DNA of 64,000 bases from NCBI GenBank assembly GCA_029891345.1, contig CM056997.1:214683212-214747211 (forward strand). Reading direction: 5' to 3'. Each line of letters opens with the position of its first letter. The first letter of the stretch is position 1. Under the pieces are notes generated by a model that ran no database searches, was not told where the DNA came from, and was given only the letters and a program-made list of their open reading frames with translations. This DNA is from Dryococelus australis. Taxonomy: Eukaryota > Arthropoda > Insecta > Phasmatodea > Phasmatidae. Position numbers and translations under genes: made by a program. This document shows positions 10,355-21,600 of the stretch, piece by piece.

Positions 10355-13300
10355 TGTTATGCACGTACACATACAGACTTTAGGAGGAGGCAGTGTTACA
10401 CGAAATCCGAAAAAAAAAAGATCGTTCGTGACGCCTTGATGCCCCACCTCCGCCGCTGGCGAGGTGCTGGCCGTCAAAATGGTTGACATCCTCAGCTGGT
10501 TGGCAATTGTCCTGGGTAGACATAGGTCGTCGAACCAAGATGGCCACGCTATTGACTTCTCAATTTGGCAAGAATTTTTGAATTTCCGATCGATTCCACC
10601 ATATTGTTCAAACCTCAGCCACAAAGAGCAAACTGCCCGGATTATGCTAATTAGCACTGGTTGCCGAGATGGCCGACATCGGCAGGAGGGAAATTCGGGA
10701 AATTTTAAGGGAAAAGGGGAAATAATGGAGGTTTTGTGCGAGAAATCGGCCATTTTGGACGGGAAAAAGGAAAAGAAGGGGAAATTCGACGGTAACCAGT
10801 ACTCAGCCTGCAGCTTGGTAATATGCTAATTGCAGTCTTCCAGTCCTCAGCCTGCAGCCTGGTGAGCCAGAACACTCATTTTTATACTACTGTCAGGCAC
10901 TAAATAAGCATAGTAATTGAAACAATTCAATCACTAAAGTGAAAATTAGTACAACAGTTTTGAAACAAAACTAAGCAAAACTATTCGTTACTCAGAAACC
11001 GAATGGGTTCAATATGTACTGCACCAACGTTTGTGAAACTTACAAGTACATGGCCTACCAATTTGCGTTATAAGATGATACCAAGCTAGACTTCATTCTC
11101 CTCTATATACTCGAGAAGACGTTACATTAGCTGCCGCCCCAGGCAGAACTCATTCTCCTATTACACATGCCCTTACCGAATGAAGCTACCGGAGAGCTAA
11201 GTATTTGCTATTGTTTTTACTAATCCATGCTGAGTCAGATAAGTGGAGCTCAAATGACACATGTGACACTAACACAGAACTTAAATGCCTTCTACCTTGG
11301 CACTCAATTATGATGTGAAATGATATGGTCTTTTTAAATAAGGGATACTGCACTAAAATTTGCCACAAGCTTTTCTTCAGTAACGTAACAGGCTAACCGT
11401 TTTAAATTCCATACATCCATACAGTAAGTACCCCAGTTCAATGTTCTGCGCTTACTGATTATGGAATTTCGTCGAGGATTTCAACAATATTGCCCTTACA
11501 TAACCCCATTGCATCTGTGCCTGTAAGGTCATATCTATAGTCCATTCCCGATTTGAAGCGACTTATGAAAATCGACCTTTGAAAAAACACTCTAGGCAAA
11601 ACATGTCAACCTGTTTTTTCAATAACCTGTATTCCACAAATGTATAACACTGTAGTTAACTGTACTGTATTATTGAATAAATGAAACTTTACCTTAATAT
11701 CTTCTATAACTTGTAATATTTATTTATTTTTAAATATGAATTAACAGTAGCGAGAGCAGCGACGTGTTGGCAACGACCGGTGAGAAATAGTTCACAGTAA
11801 AAATATTATTTTAACATAGTTTTTTAGAATACTATTTGTAAATTAAACGGTGCCTATTAAAATATTAAACTATTTAGGTAGACCCGATGGCAATATATAT
11901 CATTTTTACAGTTTAAAATAACAACAGAAAATATCGTGAATACGCCATAATGGTACGGTGTTTAATCGAGCGCGAAATCATCTGAAAAACTGTCTGCTGG
12001 GCGAGGCTTGTCGCTTTCTCTCTCTTTCTTCGTTTCCTTCAAACTCGGCAAATTTCACTTCGCTAGTAAGCAGAAAATTATTACATGTTTTCAATTGTAC
12101 CATATTTCATACTTATTACAGCAAAATAATGATTTTATAATATGTAATTTAGAACTGAAAAGAGATTTTAATGTTTGAATGTTCTTAGTCCGAAAAATAC
12201 TTCAAATTACCACATCACGTTTGTAGACGTTGAGCTATTTAAACCTACCTAGGCAAATTACGATGTTGTGTTAAATCTGTATTTCCACGGCAGTAATAAA
12301 TATACTGTGAGGTGTGTTTCGTTAATAATTGCGTCTGTGAAATGGCGTGCCTTTGTGCATCGTGGTCGATACGCTGTCCCTGTGTGTGCGTGATTTCAAA
12401 TATTGATTAGCACTATTTATACGTTTTAACTGTGAACTGTTTTATGACGAAGATATTATTTATATCCACGTCTGTTTATTTATCACAATGTTGTAACTTT
12501 GCCCAAAGGGGTTTGAAGCACAGTCGTATAACGTAATTTTCCACAATCCCAGAAGAAAAAACTAAGTTCAGCCCGATAAATTTCAATAAACCTAATAAAC
12601 AGTAAGTAGCAATACATAGAAATAAGAGCGGAATAAAAGTTACCGTAGGCTTATTTGTGTGCATGTTCACAGTTATCTTTTATAGTTTGTATGACAAAAA
12701 TGAGCAAGACGAGTGGCGTGCTTGAATTCAATGTGCCTTTTTCGTTTGACTGGTTGTTCCTTCGTTTTAATATTTATTACAACTGAGGCCGTCCTTTTAA
12801 AGAAATAGCCCAACAAATATCAATAACAGAAGAATAAATACTACAGTTCTTTACCTCGCAGTTGTAACAGTGTTAAACACAGTCGCGGCAAAATATTGAC
12901 TTGCATTACGTGTAATGTTCTGTGTCGTGGCAAACAAATATGTTAATTAAAAATAACCGTATAAACTATCATCAGTTCAGGCATTAACGTCCTAAAGCTG
13001 ACCTAAATAATGTTAGAGGCCTGAAACTGTGAATATTAGTACGGAATGGTTTTTGGAATATTACAGAATTCTTTGGAAAGTTGTAAACAGTAAACAACAC
13101 ATTCGACAGGTGTAAAAGTAGAAGTCACATTCCAATGTTTATTTTTAGATGTAGCGAAAGTATACGAACATATGTACACACACAATGGAATATAAACATT
13201 AATTTTGACAGATGCTACATGGCAATCACATGGCAATGTTTGTTTATATTTGGCGGAAGGATACGAAACGGGCCTGCAAGTAGATATTTAGCAGCGCTCC

Positions 13301-13587
13301 GAGAAAGTTGCTTCCAATGAGCAATGAACTATACACTTGGTTTCGTCCGTAGACATGCCTCTACATAATCACCAGCTTGAATAACATCACATTAAAATTT
13401 CAACATAGTTCAAGTATTATAATTTATATTCATCTAGATTTCATATAAATATCAATAATTGGGGGGGGGGGAGGTTGTAGCTTAATGTAATTTATACTTA
13501 TATTCTAGTGTATATTACGTAATTTATTAGATGTTAGTAGTATACGTGTTCAAGTAAGGTACGTAATTTATCCTACTGTCTTTACGC
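10355..13587. other. Intergenic; nothing recognised beyond minor repeats
   Basis: 10360-10880 is richer in GC and contains a 16-17-nt direct repeat (CTCAGCCTGCAGCYTGGT, at about 10801 and 10846) plus several ATGGYYGACATC-like words. From about 10900 the sequence is AT-rich with no reading frame that resembles a known protein. A run of ten G's lies at about 13460. Confidence 0.5.
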
Positions 13588-13787
13588 CTCCCCGACCGGG
13601 TCACCCCCGGATCTTCACAAGTGGGAATCGTCCCGGACGATCCCGCCGATCGGCGGGTTTTCTCAGGGATCTCCCGTTTCCTCCACACTTGCATTCCAGT
13701 GCTGCTCCATTCTTACCTCACTTCACCCTCGTAGGCTCTCAAGACCTCATTGTTTAGAGAAGCCCAAATCTCTCAACTCAACTCATT
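13588..13787 (+). mobile_element. tRNA-derived SINE family A, plus-strand copy
   Basis: The body matches two other copies in this window (15646-15771 and 17541-17738, both minus). Shared words are CGGGTTTTCTCAGGGATCTC, CTTGCATTCCAGTGCTG, CTCTCAAGACCT and GCCCAAATCTCTCAAC. Its 5' part (GACCGGGTCACCCCCGGATC, then AAGTGGGAATCGT) also resembles 33215-33255. No protein is encoded, as expected for a SINE. Confidence 0.7.
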
Positions 13788-15645
13788 CTTTACGACTGTT
13801 TCCTAGGTTTGTATAGTATTTCGGTATTGAGGCACGGAAATGTATAAAACTACCAAATTCATATTCTGTCAGCTTAGGAAACAATAAGGGTCAAAGTTCA
13901 AAGTTGGTGAATGTTTGCCCTAGGTAACTGCTTATCTCAAGAAACCGGAGCTTCAAACAAGACCGTTACATCAGAGAATCTCTTTCACCAATCAGCACAA
14001 ACTCGTTGGGATAGCACAAATGTAGACGGGTTTTAACACACAAAATGGTCCCAGATAGTACGGGCGCATTCATTATAGTCGTCAGGTCCTTTCAGAGTCG
14101 AACTTACAATTAATTTGCAGTCTCTATGATGACGCACAGATTACATTATAATATAAAGGCGAAACAACTGTTTATTATTCGAACTCCACCCGCACTCGCC
14201 AACAAAATGGCGTCCATGGTTAACAACATATCGAAGTGAAGTTCACAAATCAGCATCTGATAACCTACTGGGTAAGTGGCAGCATCGTATATCCAATCGG
14301 CGAATGCGTTTACCTAGCGCCACGTATTTTTCATGAAAATATTTATGGTCATGCTATACTTCAATAACCTACATGCGCAACCATAACTTCGTTTGGTTAT
14401 CGGCAGCGCATCTACGTAAGAAGACATGGTCTTATTTGACTGGGTGAGTCAGAAAAAAGTACTCCGATACCGAACGCCCATGGTTCGCGGGAAAACACTT
14501 GAGTCACGTGACATTTAAAAATTATCCATTGACGGAAGTGCGAATTCACTTATACCTAGGTAAACCCACACCAAAGGGACGGTCTGCAATCACCAATCTA
14601 TCTCCATATTTATAACGCCTGAAAAAATATTTATATAATCGTCACAACCGCACAGCAATCCGTGTTTTGACGCATCGTCTATATTGTGAGTGAAGCACAA
14701 ACCACGTGTTTGGATTACGAGGAAACGGAAGATCGATACGCATTCTGCCAAGGAGCGCCGCACAAAGAACACCGTGATACTCTCGACGGTGGGAGAATAG
14801 ACATGATCGATCTTTCCTCTCGCGACTACCAAAGAAAATTTGGCCCGTCTTCTAGTTTGCGTAGTTTGGAATCACTGATAACATTCATACAAGTTTTAGT
14901 ATTTTAGATTCTTGTAACATGCACGCAATCGCGTTTGAGTTATGTCTATCTGAGGAATAAGAACATTTTACTAGGACCAGTGATAATTACGAAGCATAAT
15001 CGTGATTATTCTTGAAGTTCACCGATTTCGAAAGATTTTACACTAATTGTATGTCTTGCTTTTAGTAGCATATTAAGGAATAATTTACTAAAGGTATTTT
15101 ACGTAAGTAACATTTTAAATGGGTATGTGTTTAGATATGGCTTTAGTTTGTTTTGATGTCTAGAAAAAAAGCAAAACTTTGGGGTAGATTATACACACTC
15201 TTACCGTTTTCTGGATAAATCTATACACAAGAAAAATTCGCGAATTCGTATCAGGACAAGCTAGACTTTAACCTCATATACAGTAATTTTATGTTTATAA
15301 TTCGAGTACAATATATTAGACTCGCCTAGGTGAAGCTTGAGTTAATAAGAGAGCTGAAAAGTAACAAGCACTGAATCCCGTGTAACCTGATCTGGATATA
15401 ACAGGCACCGGGGCAGCAGCCAATGAACGAACAGCTGAGGCTCGAGTATACACAGGAGAGTGGAGTCTAGTCTACAGGTAGGTATAAACTTCAAAATTTC
15501 CTCACCTCATTGATAGACACGGAAAATTCGCGGATTAACTAGAGTACAAGCTGGACGCCACAACTCGTTGTAAAATCAAGTTTCAGTTAGTTGTTCATTG
15601 GCTGATGTTCCGATGTTACCCTAGGTGACGTAGTACAGGACCATT
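13788..15645. repeat. Intergenic with a partial CCAAT-family repeat
   Basis: 14165-14270 resembles 17860-17960: both have CGAACTCCA-CCG followed by AAAATGGCGYCAATGG-like sequence. The motif GGAAAATTCGCG followed by CAAGCTAGACTTTAAC (about 15233-15285) and its variant at 15521-15560 recur near 17787 and 18559. No recognisable coding region was found. Confidence 0.45.
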
Positions 15646-15771
15646 GAAGAGATTTGGGCGACTCTTAACAGCGATGTCTTGAGAGCTGATGAGGGTGATA
15701 GATGTAATTCTGTAGCAGTGTCGTAATGAAAGGACTTGGGAACTGGGAGATCCCCGAGAAAACCCGCTAAC
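15646..15771 (-). mobile_element. SINE family A, minus-strand fragment
   Basis: The reverse complement carries CGGGTTTTCTCGGGGATCTC, ACCCTCATC, CTCTCAAGACAT and GTCGCCCAAATCTCT in the same order as the other copies. The tRNA-like head is missing or unrecognisable, so this is a truncated copy. Confidence 0.7.
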
Positions 15772-17240
15772 CAGTGGCATCATTCTGCACGTAAATGTAC
15801 AGAAACACTGTGAAATGTACGGCAACATTGTTATTGCGGTGGTGGTCCAGTAAAGAGTTAAGATGAAACGCTGTCTGTGAGAGTACCTCGGCTGGTAAAT
15901 CATTTCTGCCTCTCTGCCATTTCTATTCGCCTGGCCGTAGGTGAAGAACATCTTGGTCCATTTCAACAGCACCACACCACAAGTCCACTCACTTGCCAAG
16001 CCGCTCCAAACCTGCGCATGAACACGCTGTGTTGGATACGGGTAGTGTTCCGTGCATGGGGAGACCAGTGGTGCATACCCCGTACTGACGATTCCACCCT
16101 TGTTTTCTCATTTATCATACAATCCTTGTTTGTTCTGCTTATAAACCCATGCCCTGTTGCTTTTAGTACAGTGTTTCTGTACATCTTACAGCATATCTGC
16201 ACATTTCCGGACATATGTTGATATTGAATTTTTTGTTCGTTTTCCTTTCAGAATTCACCTTGTCAACACTGTTCTATCTCAACTTGTAAATGGTACGTTG
16301 CACATAAGGGTTGATGAGATGCACTGCTCATAAGCAATAAACACTGCACAGAGCAATAAACAGCGTCCAATACTGAGAGGACGGTGAAATTCGCGAGTAC
16401 AATGCCTGCAGGCTGCACTTAGCATTGGTTTACATACTCAAGCAAATATCGTTGCTCATTAGCTAGTTGCCTCCACATTGAGACGTAGTAAGTAGGATGC
16501 CATTTCAATGGCTGTATTTTTTTACCCTGGTATGGAGCGGTTTTCAGCACACAGTTGAGCGGGAACGTGAGCATTTTCTTGGTAGTCAGTATCATTTCTT
16601 AGTGTGGGGCGGGGAAAAAAACGGGAGGGCGTAAACAAAATATATGCCGTTTTGCTTCTTCCGCTCAAAAAATTGGCCTTAAACTGTAGAAAATAATGTG
16701 CGACCATCTTGGTAATCATTGTTGCTATGATTGGCATAAGCAAATGCCACACTCTTTCTCCAAATATCAGGAGAAAATAAGTTAAGTTCACTTGTGGGGG
16801 GGGGGGGGGGAGGGAATGAGTAGATTTAAAATAATTTCTTTTATTAATCAGTAGATAGTAGACAGCAAGTAAAATCAGTACATCTACCGAAAAGTAAGTA
16901 GACATATGAATTTGAGCATATTTCCAGTCTCTTAGGCCCTGAGCAGCAATCGGCGATAAAACCGATAGTTTTTCCCCGCCGACGACGGTGTGTAATTTCA
17001 CTTCCTCCGCTCAGACCTAAAATAGAATCCTGACGGTTCTATTGGTAGTTCCTCTCCTGCTTGCTTCGACTGTTGCATAGGGTGAGGTGTGCCCGCCGAG
17101 GCGATAGAGGGAGTGAGGAGGGAGGGAGAGGGGGTGAACGCCATTCGGCGTGATTCCGTAATGGGACAGGATTTCCGCCAGTGACAGCGAGCGTCGCCTG
17201 CAACCCCCGCCATATCTTTATCCCCCCCTCCCCCTTGCAG
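15772..17240. other. Intergenic; no gene recognised
   Basis: Short frames on both strands show no family motifs. A G-run of about 14 lies at 16797-16811. 17000-17240 is GC-rich, with a long pyrimidine tract (CCCCCCTCCCCCTTGCAG) ending at 17240 that could be an acceptor splice site. Confidence 0.4.
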
Positions 17241-17303
17241 TTAGAGCGCTACCTGAGCCGCGCCCTTCCAAATGGAGCTGGCAATTCCGAGTGGAAGGAC
17301 GAG
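17241..17303 (+). CDS. Candidate internal coding exon of an unidentified host gene
   Basis: A strong acceptor (pyrimidine tract then CAG at 17238-17240) and a donor (GAG|GTAAGA at 17301-17309) bracket 63 nt. The frame starting at the first base is open and encodes 21 residues beginning LERYLSRALPNG and ending NSEWKDE. The frame starting one base later meets a TAG at once. Exactly 21 codons in phase 0 fits a small cassette exon. I do not recognise the protein and see no partner exon nearby, so this rests only on splice-site quality and the open frame. It lies in the most GC-rich part of this area. Confidence 0.3.
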
Positions 17304-17540
17304 GTAAGAGGAGTAAAAAAGGCCAATTGCGAAACCTTCCGGTTGCATTAGTAAGAAAGGGGAGAAATATACGTCAGGATGTTCCCTTGGGGTTGCTCGA
17401 GGGACCGCAAACTGCTGGGCGCTCGAGCCTGCCAGCGAATCTCCAGTTCGTAGCGGCCGATCTGCGTACGAGATAGTTCGCCACTTACGAAATCAAACTT
17501 TCGAAAATATTCGCCGTCAGTTACTGAATGTAGTAATATG

Positions 17541-17738
17541 GTTGAGAGATTTGGGCGGCCCTCGACAGCAAGGTCTTGAGAGTCGATGAGGGTGAAATTA
17601 GGTAATTATGGATCAGCATCGGAACCCAAGAGCGGGAGAACCGCGAGATCCCCGAGAGAAAACCCGCGGCCTGGGATTGAACACGTATAGCTTTGGTGCT
17701 AGGCGAGCAGGCTAACCGCGCATACTGCGGCCCCTTGC
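17541..17738 (-). mobile_element. SINE family A, full-length-looking minus-strand copy
   Basis: Read on the minus strand, it starts with a tRNA-like head: GGCCGCAGTATGCGCGGTTA with a GCGCGGTTAGCCTGC A-box region, then GTGTTCAATCCC as a B-box-like element. The shared body follows: GCGGGTTTTCTCTCGGGGAT, CTCTCAAGACCTTGCTGTCG and CGCCCAAATCTCTCAAC. A pol III promoter-like head fused to a body shared among three copies defines a tRNA-derived SINE. Confidence 0.75.
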
Positions 17739-17786
17739 ATATAGTTTTGATCCCCTGATTTTCGGTGAGGGGAAGGTGGTTGAAAT

Positions 17787-18090
17787 CTGCGCAAGCTAGA
17801 TTTTAACATTCTGAGTGCCCACCGGCAGTTCTCCTTCGATTATCGGCATAGGCACGGTGTTATTAAAAATACAGGTGTGAAACAGTCGCCTTTTGTGCGA
17901 ACTCCAGCCGGGCGCCTCAATAAAATGGCGCCAATGGGCAATAGCACATGTCCTACACGCCAGTCGGCAGCAAAGACAGTAGGTATCTCTCGCAGTTTCC
18001 AGTAACCAATCAGACACGAGCTCGGTTCCCAGAGCCTTGAACAGCCAATCAGAAATTTGGTACTCCCACATCAAAGGAGCCGCCACTTTA
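17787..18090 (+). repeat. CCAAT-box dispersed repeat, copy 1
   Basis: Contains AAGCTAGATTTTAACATTCT, CGAACTCCAGCCGGGCGCC and two CCAATCAG boxes, followed by ACATCAAAGGAGCCGCC. The same order recurs at 61070-61175 (CCAATCAGAC, CAGCCAATGAGCG, CACATCAAAGGAAGCGG) and partly at 14165-14270 and 18559-18720. It could be a promoter-bearing part of an uncharacterised transposon. No protein is encoded. Confidence 0.55.
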
Positions 18091-19686
18091 TTTCACATCT
18101 GTGTACCTGGCTGTTGTCTGACGTGCGCTTCACACGATGGCAGCAAGCAATCAACAAATGAATGTGTCTAGAGTGTATAGAGTATTGTTAAGTCTAGCCT
18201 GCCTCAAAGTTAAATACTAGGAATTTTACTGATCATTGGTAGGGCAACCTGATTTCCCGAAAATGTTCACGCGTAGGGTAGACTCTAATATCCTATGTGT
18301 ACACTTGAAGTAATAATTTCGCTGTTGGCAGCTTGTCCCCGGGCGATGAATTCGTTTCATGAGTGTGCCAATGAGAATTAAGTTTCTCCGGTACTGACCG
18401 TCCGCGGCTCGGGGGCAGACAGATGAGACGCGTAATAATTCAAATGATTCACTAACCAAATTGGTACGAACTAAAGTGTTTTGAAAAACAACTTGTGCTG
18501 AAATATTTTCTCGAACAACAGGTGCCTCTAATCATAAGGAACATTTTATTATTGCGGAAAATTTCTACGGGGGCTAGAGTTCAACATTCTACGTGCTCGC
18601 CTGCAGTTTTCTGGACGCGTGTTTTTGTGAGAAGACTTTGCTATCGGCCAATCAGCGTAAGAGTTCTTCGGGAATGAACGCCTGTGATTCGCCGGCAGGC
18701 ACCTCTGACGCGATAGAGTTAAAACTAGCCAATAGAGAAAATGGATATGAAGTAAAGTGGTTTCAAATAGCAAAAACAGTAACACTTTTCGCGAAAAGCG
18801 GGTCTCCTTAAAACGTTGCTTAGACAATTGAAGCTTAAAATGGACTTACCGCTGTCTCAGTAACCAACAAGCAAGTGATATTGGCTCGAGTGTAGGTATA
18901 CAGAAAGGCATCGTAAGAAATACACAGGTAAGTTTAAAACCTCTTAATACGGTATTGTTTGTTTGATCAGGACATTTGCCTATAGCGTGCGGATGTGAGT
19001 TTGTAATGTAAGGGGCAATTTTGCGTACGTGGTTGGTATTTTCTACGGCACAGTGCGACAGTGGTTGTCGTATATACGCTGCCCGGCATGCGAAGCGCCC
19101 GGCGAATATTGCTCCCTCCGCGACCATGTGTTGGCAGATTCCTCAGGCTTACGTGCCGGAAAATTAACATTCGTTGTTCATTGCAATTGTCCTATCCTGA
19201 GCCCCGTTCTCGGTGAAACATAAGACCGTGGGCACATTGGAGAGTAACCACAAACGGTAAGTGTAATTATTTTGTAAATTCACAGTTGGAGAATGTCGGT
19301 CCTGCGACCCGGTGTTGTGGAAACATTCAAGCCACTCAGCTGTTACCTCGTGTTTCAATATGACTTTCGCTAGCTGGGCAGAGCTAATGCACCTATTGCC
19401 AATACATGTAAAACACATGTACATAACGCAAAGTTAGTCCGACCCATAGCAAAAATATTTTGTCATATTTATTCTCGGTCTGCAGTTTGTTGGTCTGGTG
19501 CAGGATAACGTTATTAATGAAATTAGTACTATGATGTAGTCAGAAATACTCGCACACAAATTAGAAAACTGTTTCATCCGTTGAACAGTAATGTCACTAG
19601 TTTCCACGACAGTGTCAGCCAAGACTGCTCTGAATGTTATATATTTAAAATACAAGAAAAAATCCATACTTCCGTGGACAACTTAC

Positions 19687-19722
<36 letters not shown>

Positions 19723-20433
19723 ACTGATATTCGGCGAACGTTTTTTCAGGTGTAACAGTATTCTAAATCATTTCAGCGTGTATCCATTGTCCCCGTTGGC
19801 TGATCTGTTTGTGCATGGTTACTGTGTCAGCAGTTAAACCACAAACTTTCAGTTTTTAAATCATGAATCTCTCAGTGGCTCGTTCCAGCAAGATAATGTC
19901 ATCCGACACACGTAACTAAGGATGGGAGAGCTGCGCGGCTTCAGTGAGCTGTAGGCTAGACTCAACAGTCCTTTGTATAAGTACTGAACCCTCATGTATT
20001 TCTCCAATGGCGGCTGCCCCAGTCCTTACCGACTCACGCCCCCATGTCTATTTCCATGGTATTCGGTCCACGTGTAATTGCAAGATTGTTACTGGTCCTG
20101 AGTGAGCCAGGGCGCACGAGCAGCTCAAATGTACTGTATGTGTATTTGAAGTACAGCTTTGTCTTCAAATGAAGTCGCGGATTTCTTCAATCCCCATCAA
20201 CAACCATTCCGAATTTTCAGATCTCTTTATAAAATAATGAAGTTAAGCCTGCACACTATCATTTCCCCAGAAATATTCAGTGTCCTTTTACATGTTTCGC
20301 TATGATTTTTATATTTCTGACGATACCGTTCGTTCGATAACTTCTGCCACTTCGATAAATCATTTTACTTGTAATTGAACTGCCCCGCGTGATTCGATGA
20401 ATTTTTTTGTTGTGTGGCTGTAATTTATTTAAA
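18091..20433. other. Intergenic with partial dispersed repeats
   Basis: 18559-18720 repeats the CTAGAGTTCAACATTCTACG and CGGCCAATCAGCG words of the CCAAT family. A poly(A) run of 30 sits at 19690-19719. No recognisable protein was found. Confidence 0.4.
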
Positions 20434-20439
20434 TGATAC
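20434..20439 (+). repeat. Polinton target-site duplication, left
   Basis: TGATAC, identical to 38255-38260. Six base pairs is the duplication size known for Polinton/Maverick integration. Confidence 0.8.
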
Positions 20440-21600
20440 GAGTAGAAGTAGGGGCGTGCCGATGCTAACCCACTTTTGATTATTCGGATTATCAATTTGA
20501 TATCAAACCGATTAATCAGATTAATCCTTAATCCGATAAAATTAATCCGCAAATTGATAACCCGATAAAATTAGATTGATTGATCCAATTAATTTATTTC
20601 AATTAATACATTTTTTATTATTTTTCGAATTTTCTGTGCATAAAAAGTGTATGGTTTAGTGCAAGAGTGTGCTAAGTGTCTTTATTTATTTTATTTATTT
20701 TTGGGTGAGAGAGGCATGGTAGGTCCTCGGCCTTGCACGTATATGGTGTTGAGCTGAAATGTGATGTGTTGGGGAAGGGGTATTTATAGGTATTCAGTAA
20801 TTTGATGTAAGGGTCCTTTATATAAATTTTTTGGGGAGCAGCATGGTAGATCCTCACCCTTGTATGTCTGGAGAAGTAATTGAGCGGGAGGGGCGTAGGA
20901 GTTCCTTTCCGTATGGCAGGCGACTGAGGGATAAGACATGTGCAGCGATATCTGAATGTCGAGTGAGGTTATGGCGAATACGGAAAGGCATATTTTAAAA
21001 TAACGAAGAATAGTATTTCTTCGAAATGAAAATACTAGGAAATATGTAATGAAAATGGACATATTGAACTACAAATTTAAAAAAATCAGGTAAGGAATGA
21101 ATATTCTTAGTGTATTGACTGATGGATAAGACACGAGCTTCGGCCGGAGCCTGAATATCAACTGAGCTCTACATATGCGAAAAGTCGGAAATGTGTAATA
21201 ACAAAGTATTTTATTGAATAATATTCTGAAATCCACAATGTAAGTTCACTAACCCGTCCTACATGATAAGAATATAATTTATGACAAACGAGAGAGACTG
21301 GCATATGACTCGTCGACAAACAGAAGATATAACGAAGTATTTAATTGAAAATGATTAGGAAATGGATATTGAAAGAATACGTATTTAATTGAAAATCAAT
21401 TTAACGAACAGAGACTTGCATACTATTAATGCCCAAATACACAACAGCACTTTAATAATGTAATTGAAAGGAATGCAACTACATGACTCCCCGGCTAATA
21501 CGAAAGGAAGCGAGTTAAAAAAACTACTTATTGAAACACTTTACAAATCAATAAAAATTATCTTTACTACGCAAATACTAGATGAATGAATCAAACCGCG
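20440..21600 (+). repeat. Polinton left terminal inverted repeat
   Basis: Matches the reverse complement of 37045-38254 over its length, with substantial divergence. The outermost 140 bp are packed with TAATCCGAT and ATTAATC half-sites. Inside are two further degenerate repeats: GGCATGGTAGGTCCTC at 20713 against AGCATGGTAGATCCTC at 20841, and a unit of about 190 bp beginning GACTGAGGGATAAGACA at about 20923 and again at about 21118. Confidence 0.9.

Noticed and set aside
19690..19719. Poly(A) tail of a processed pseudogene
   Set aside because: No gene-like sequence precedes it on either side and no target duplication was found.
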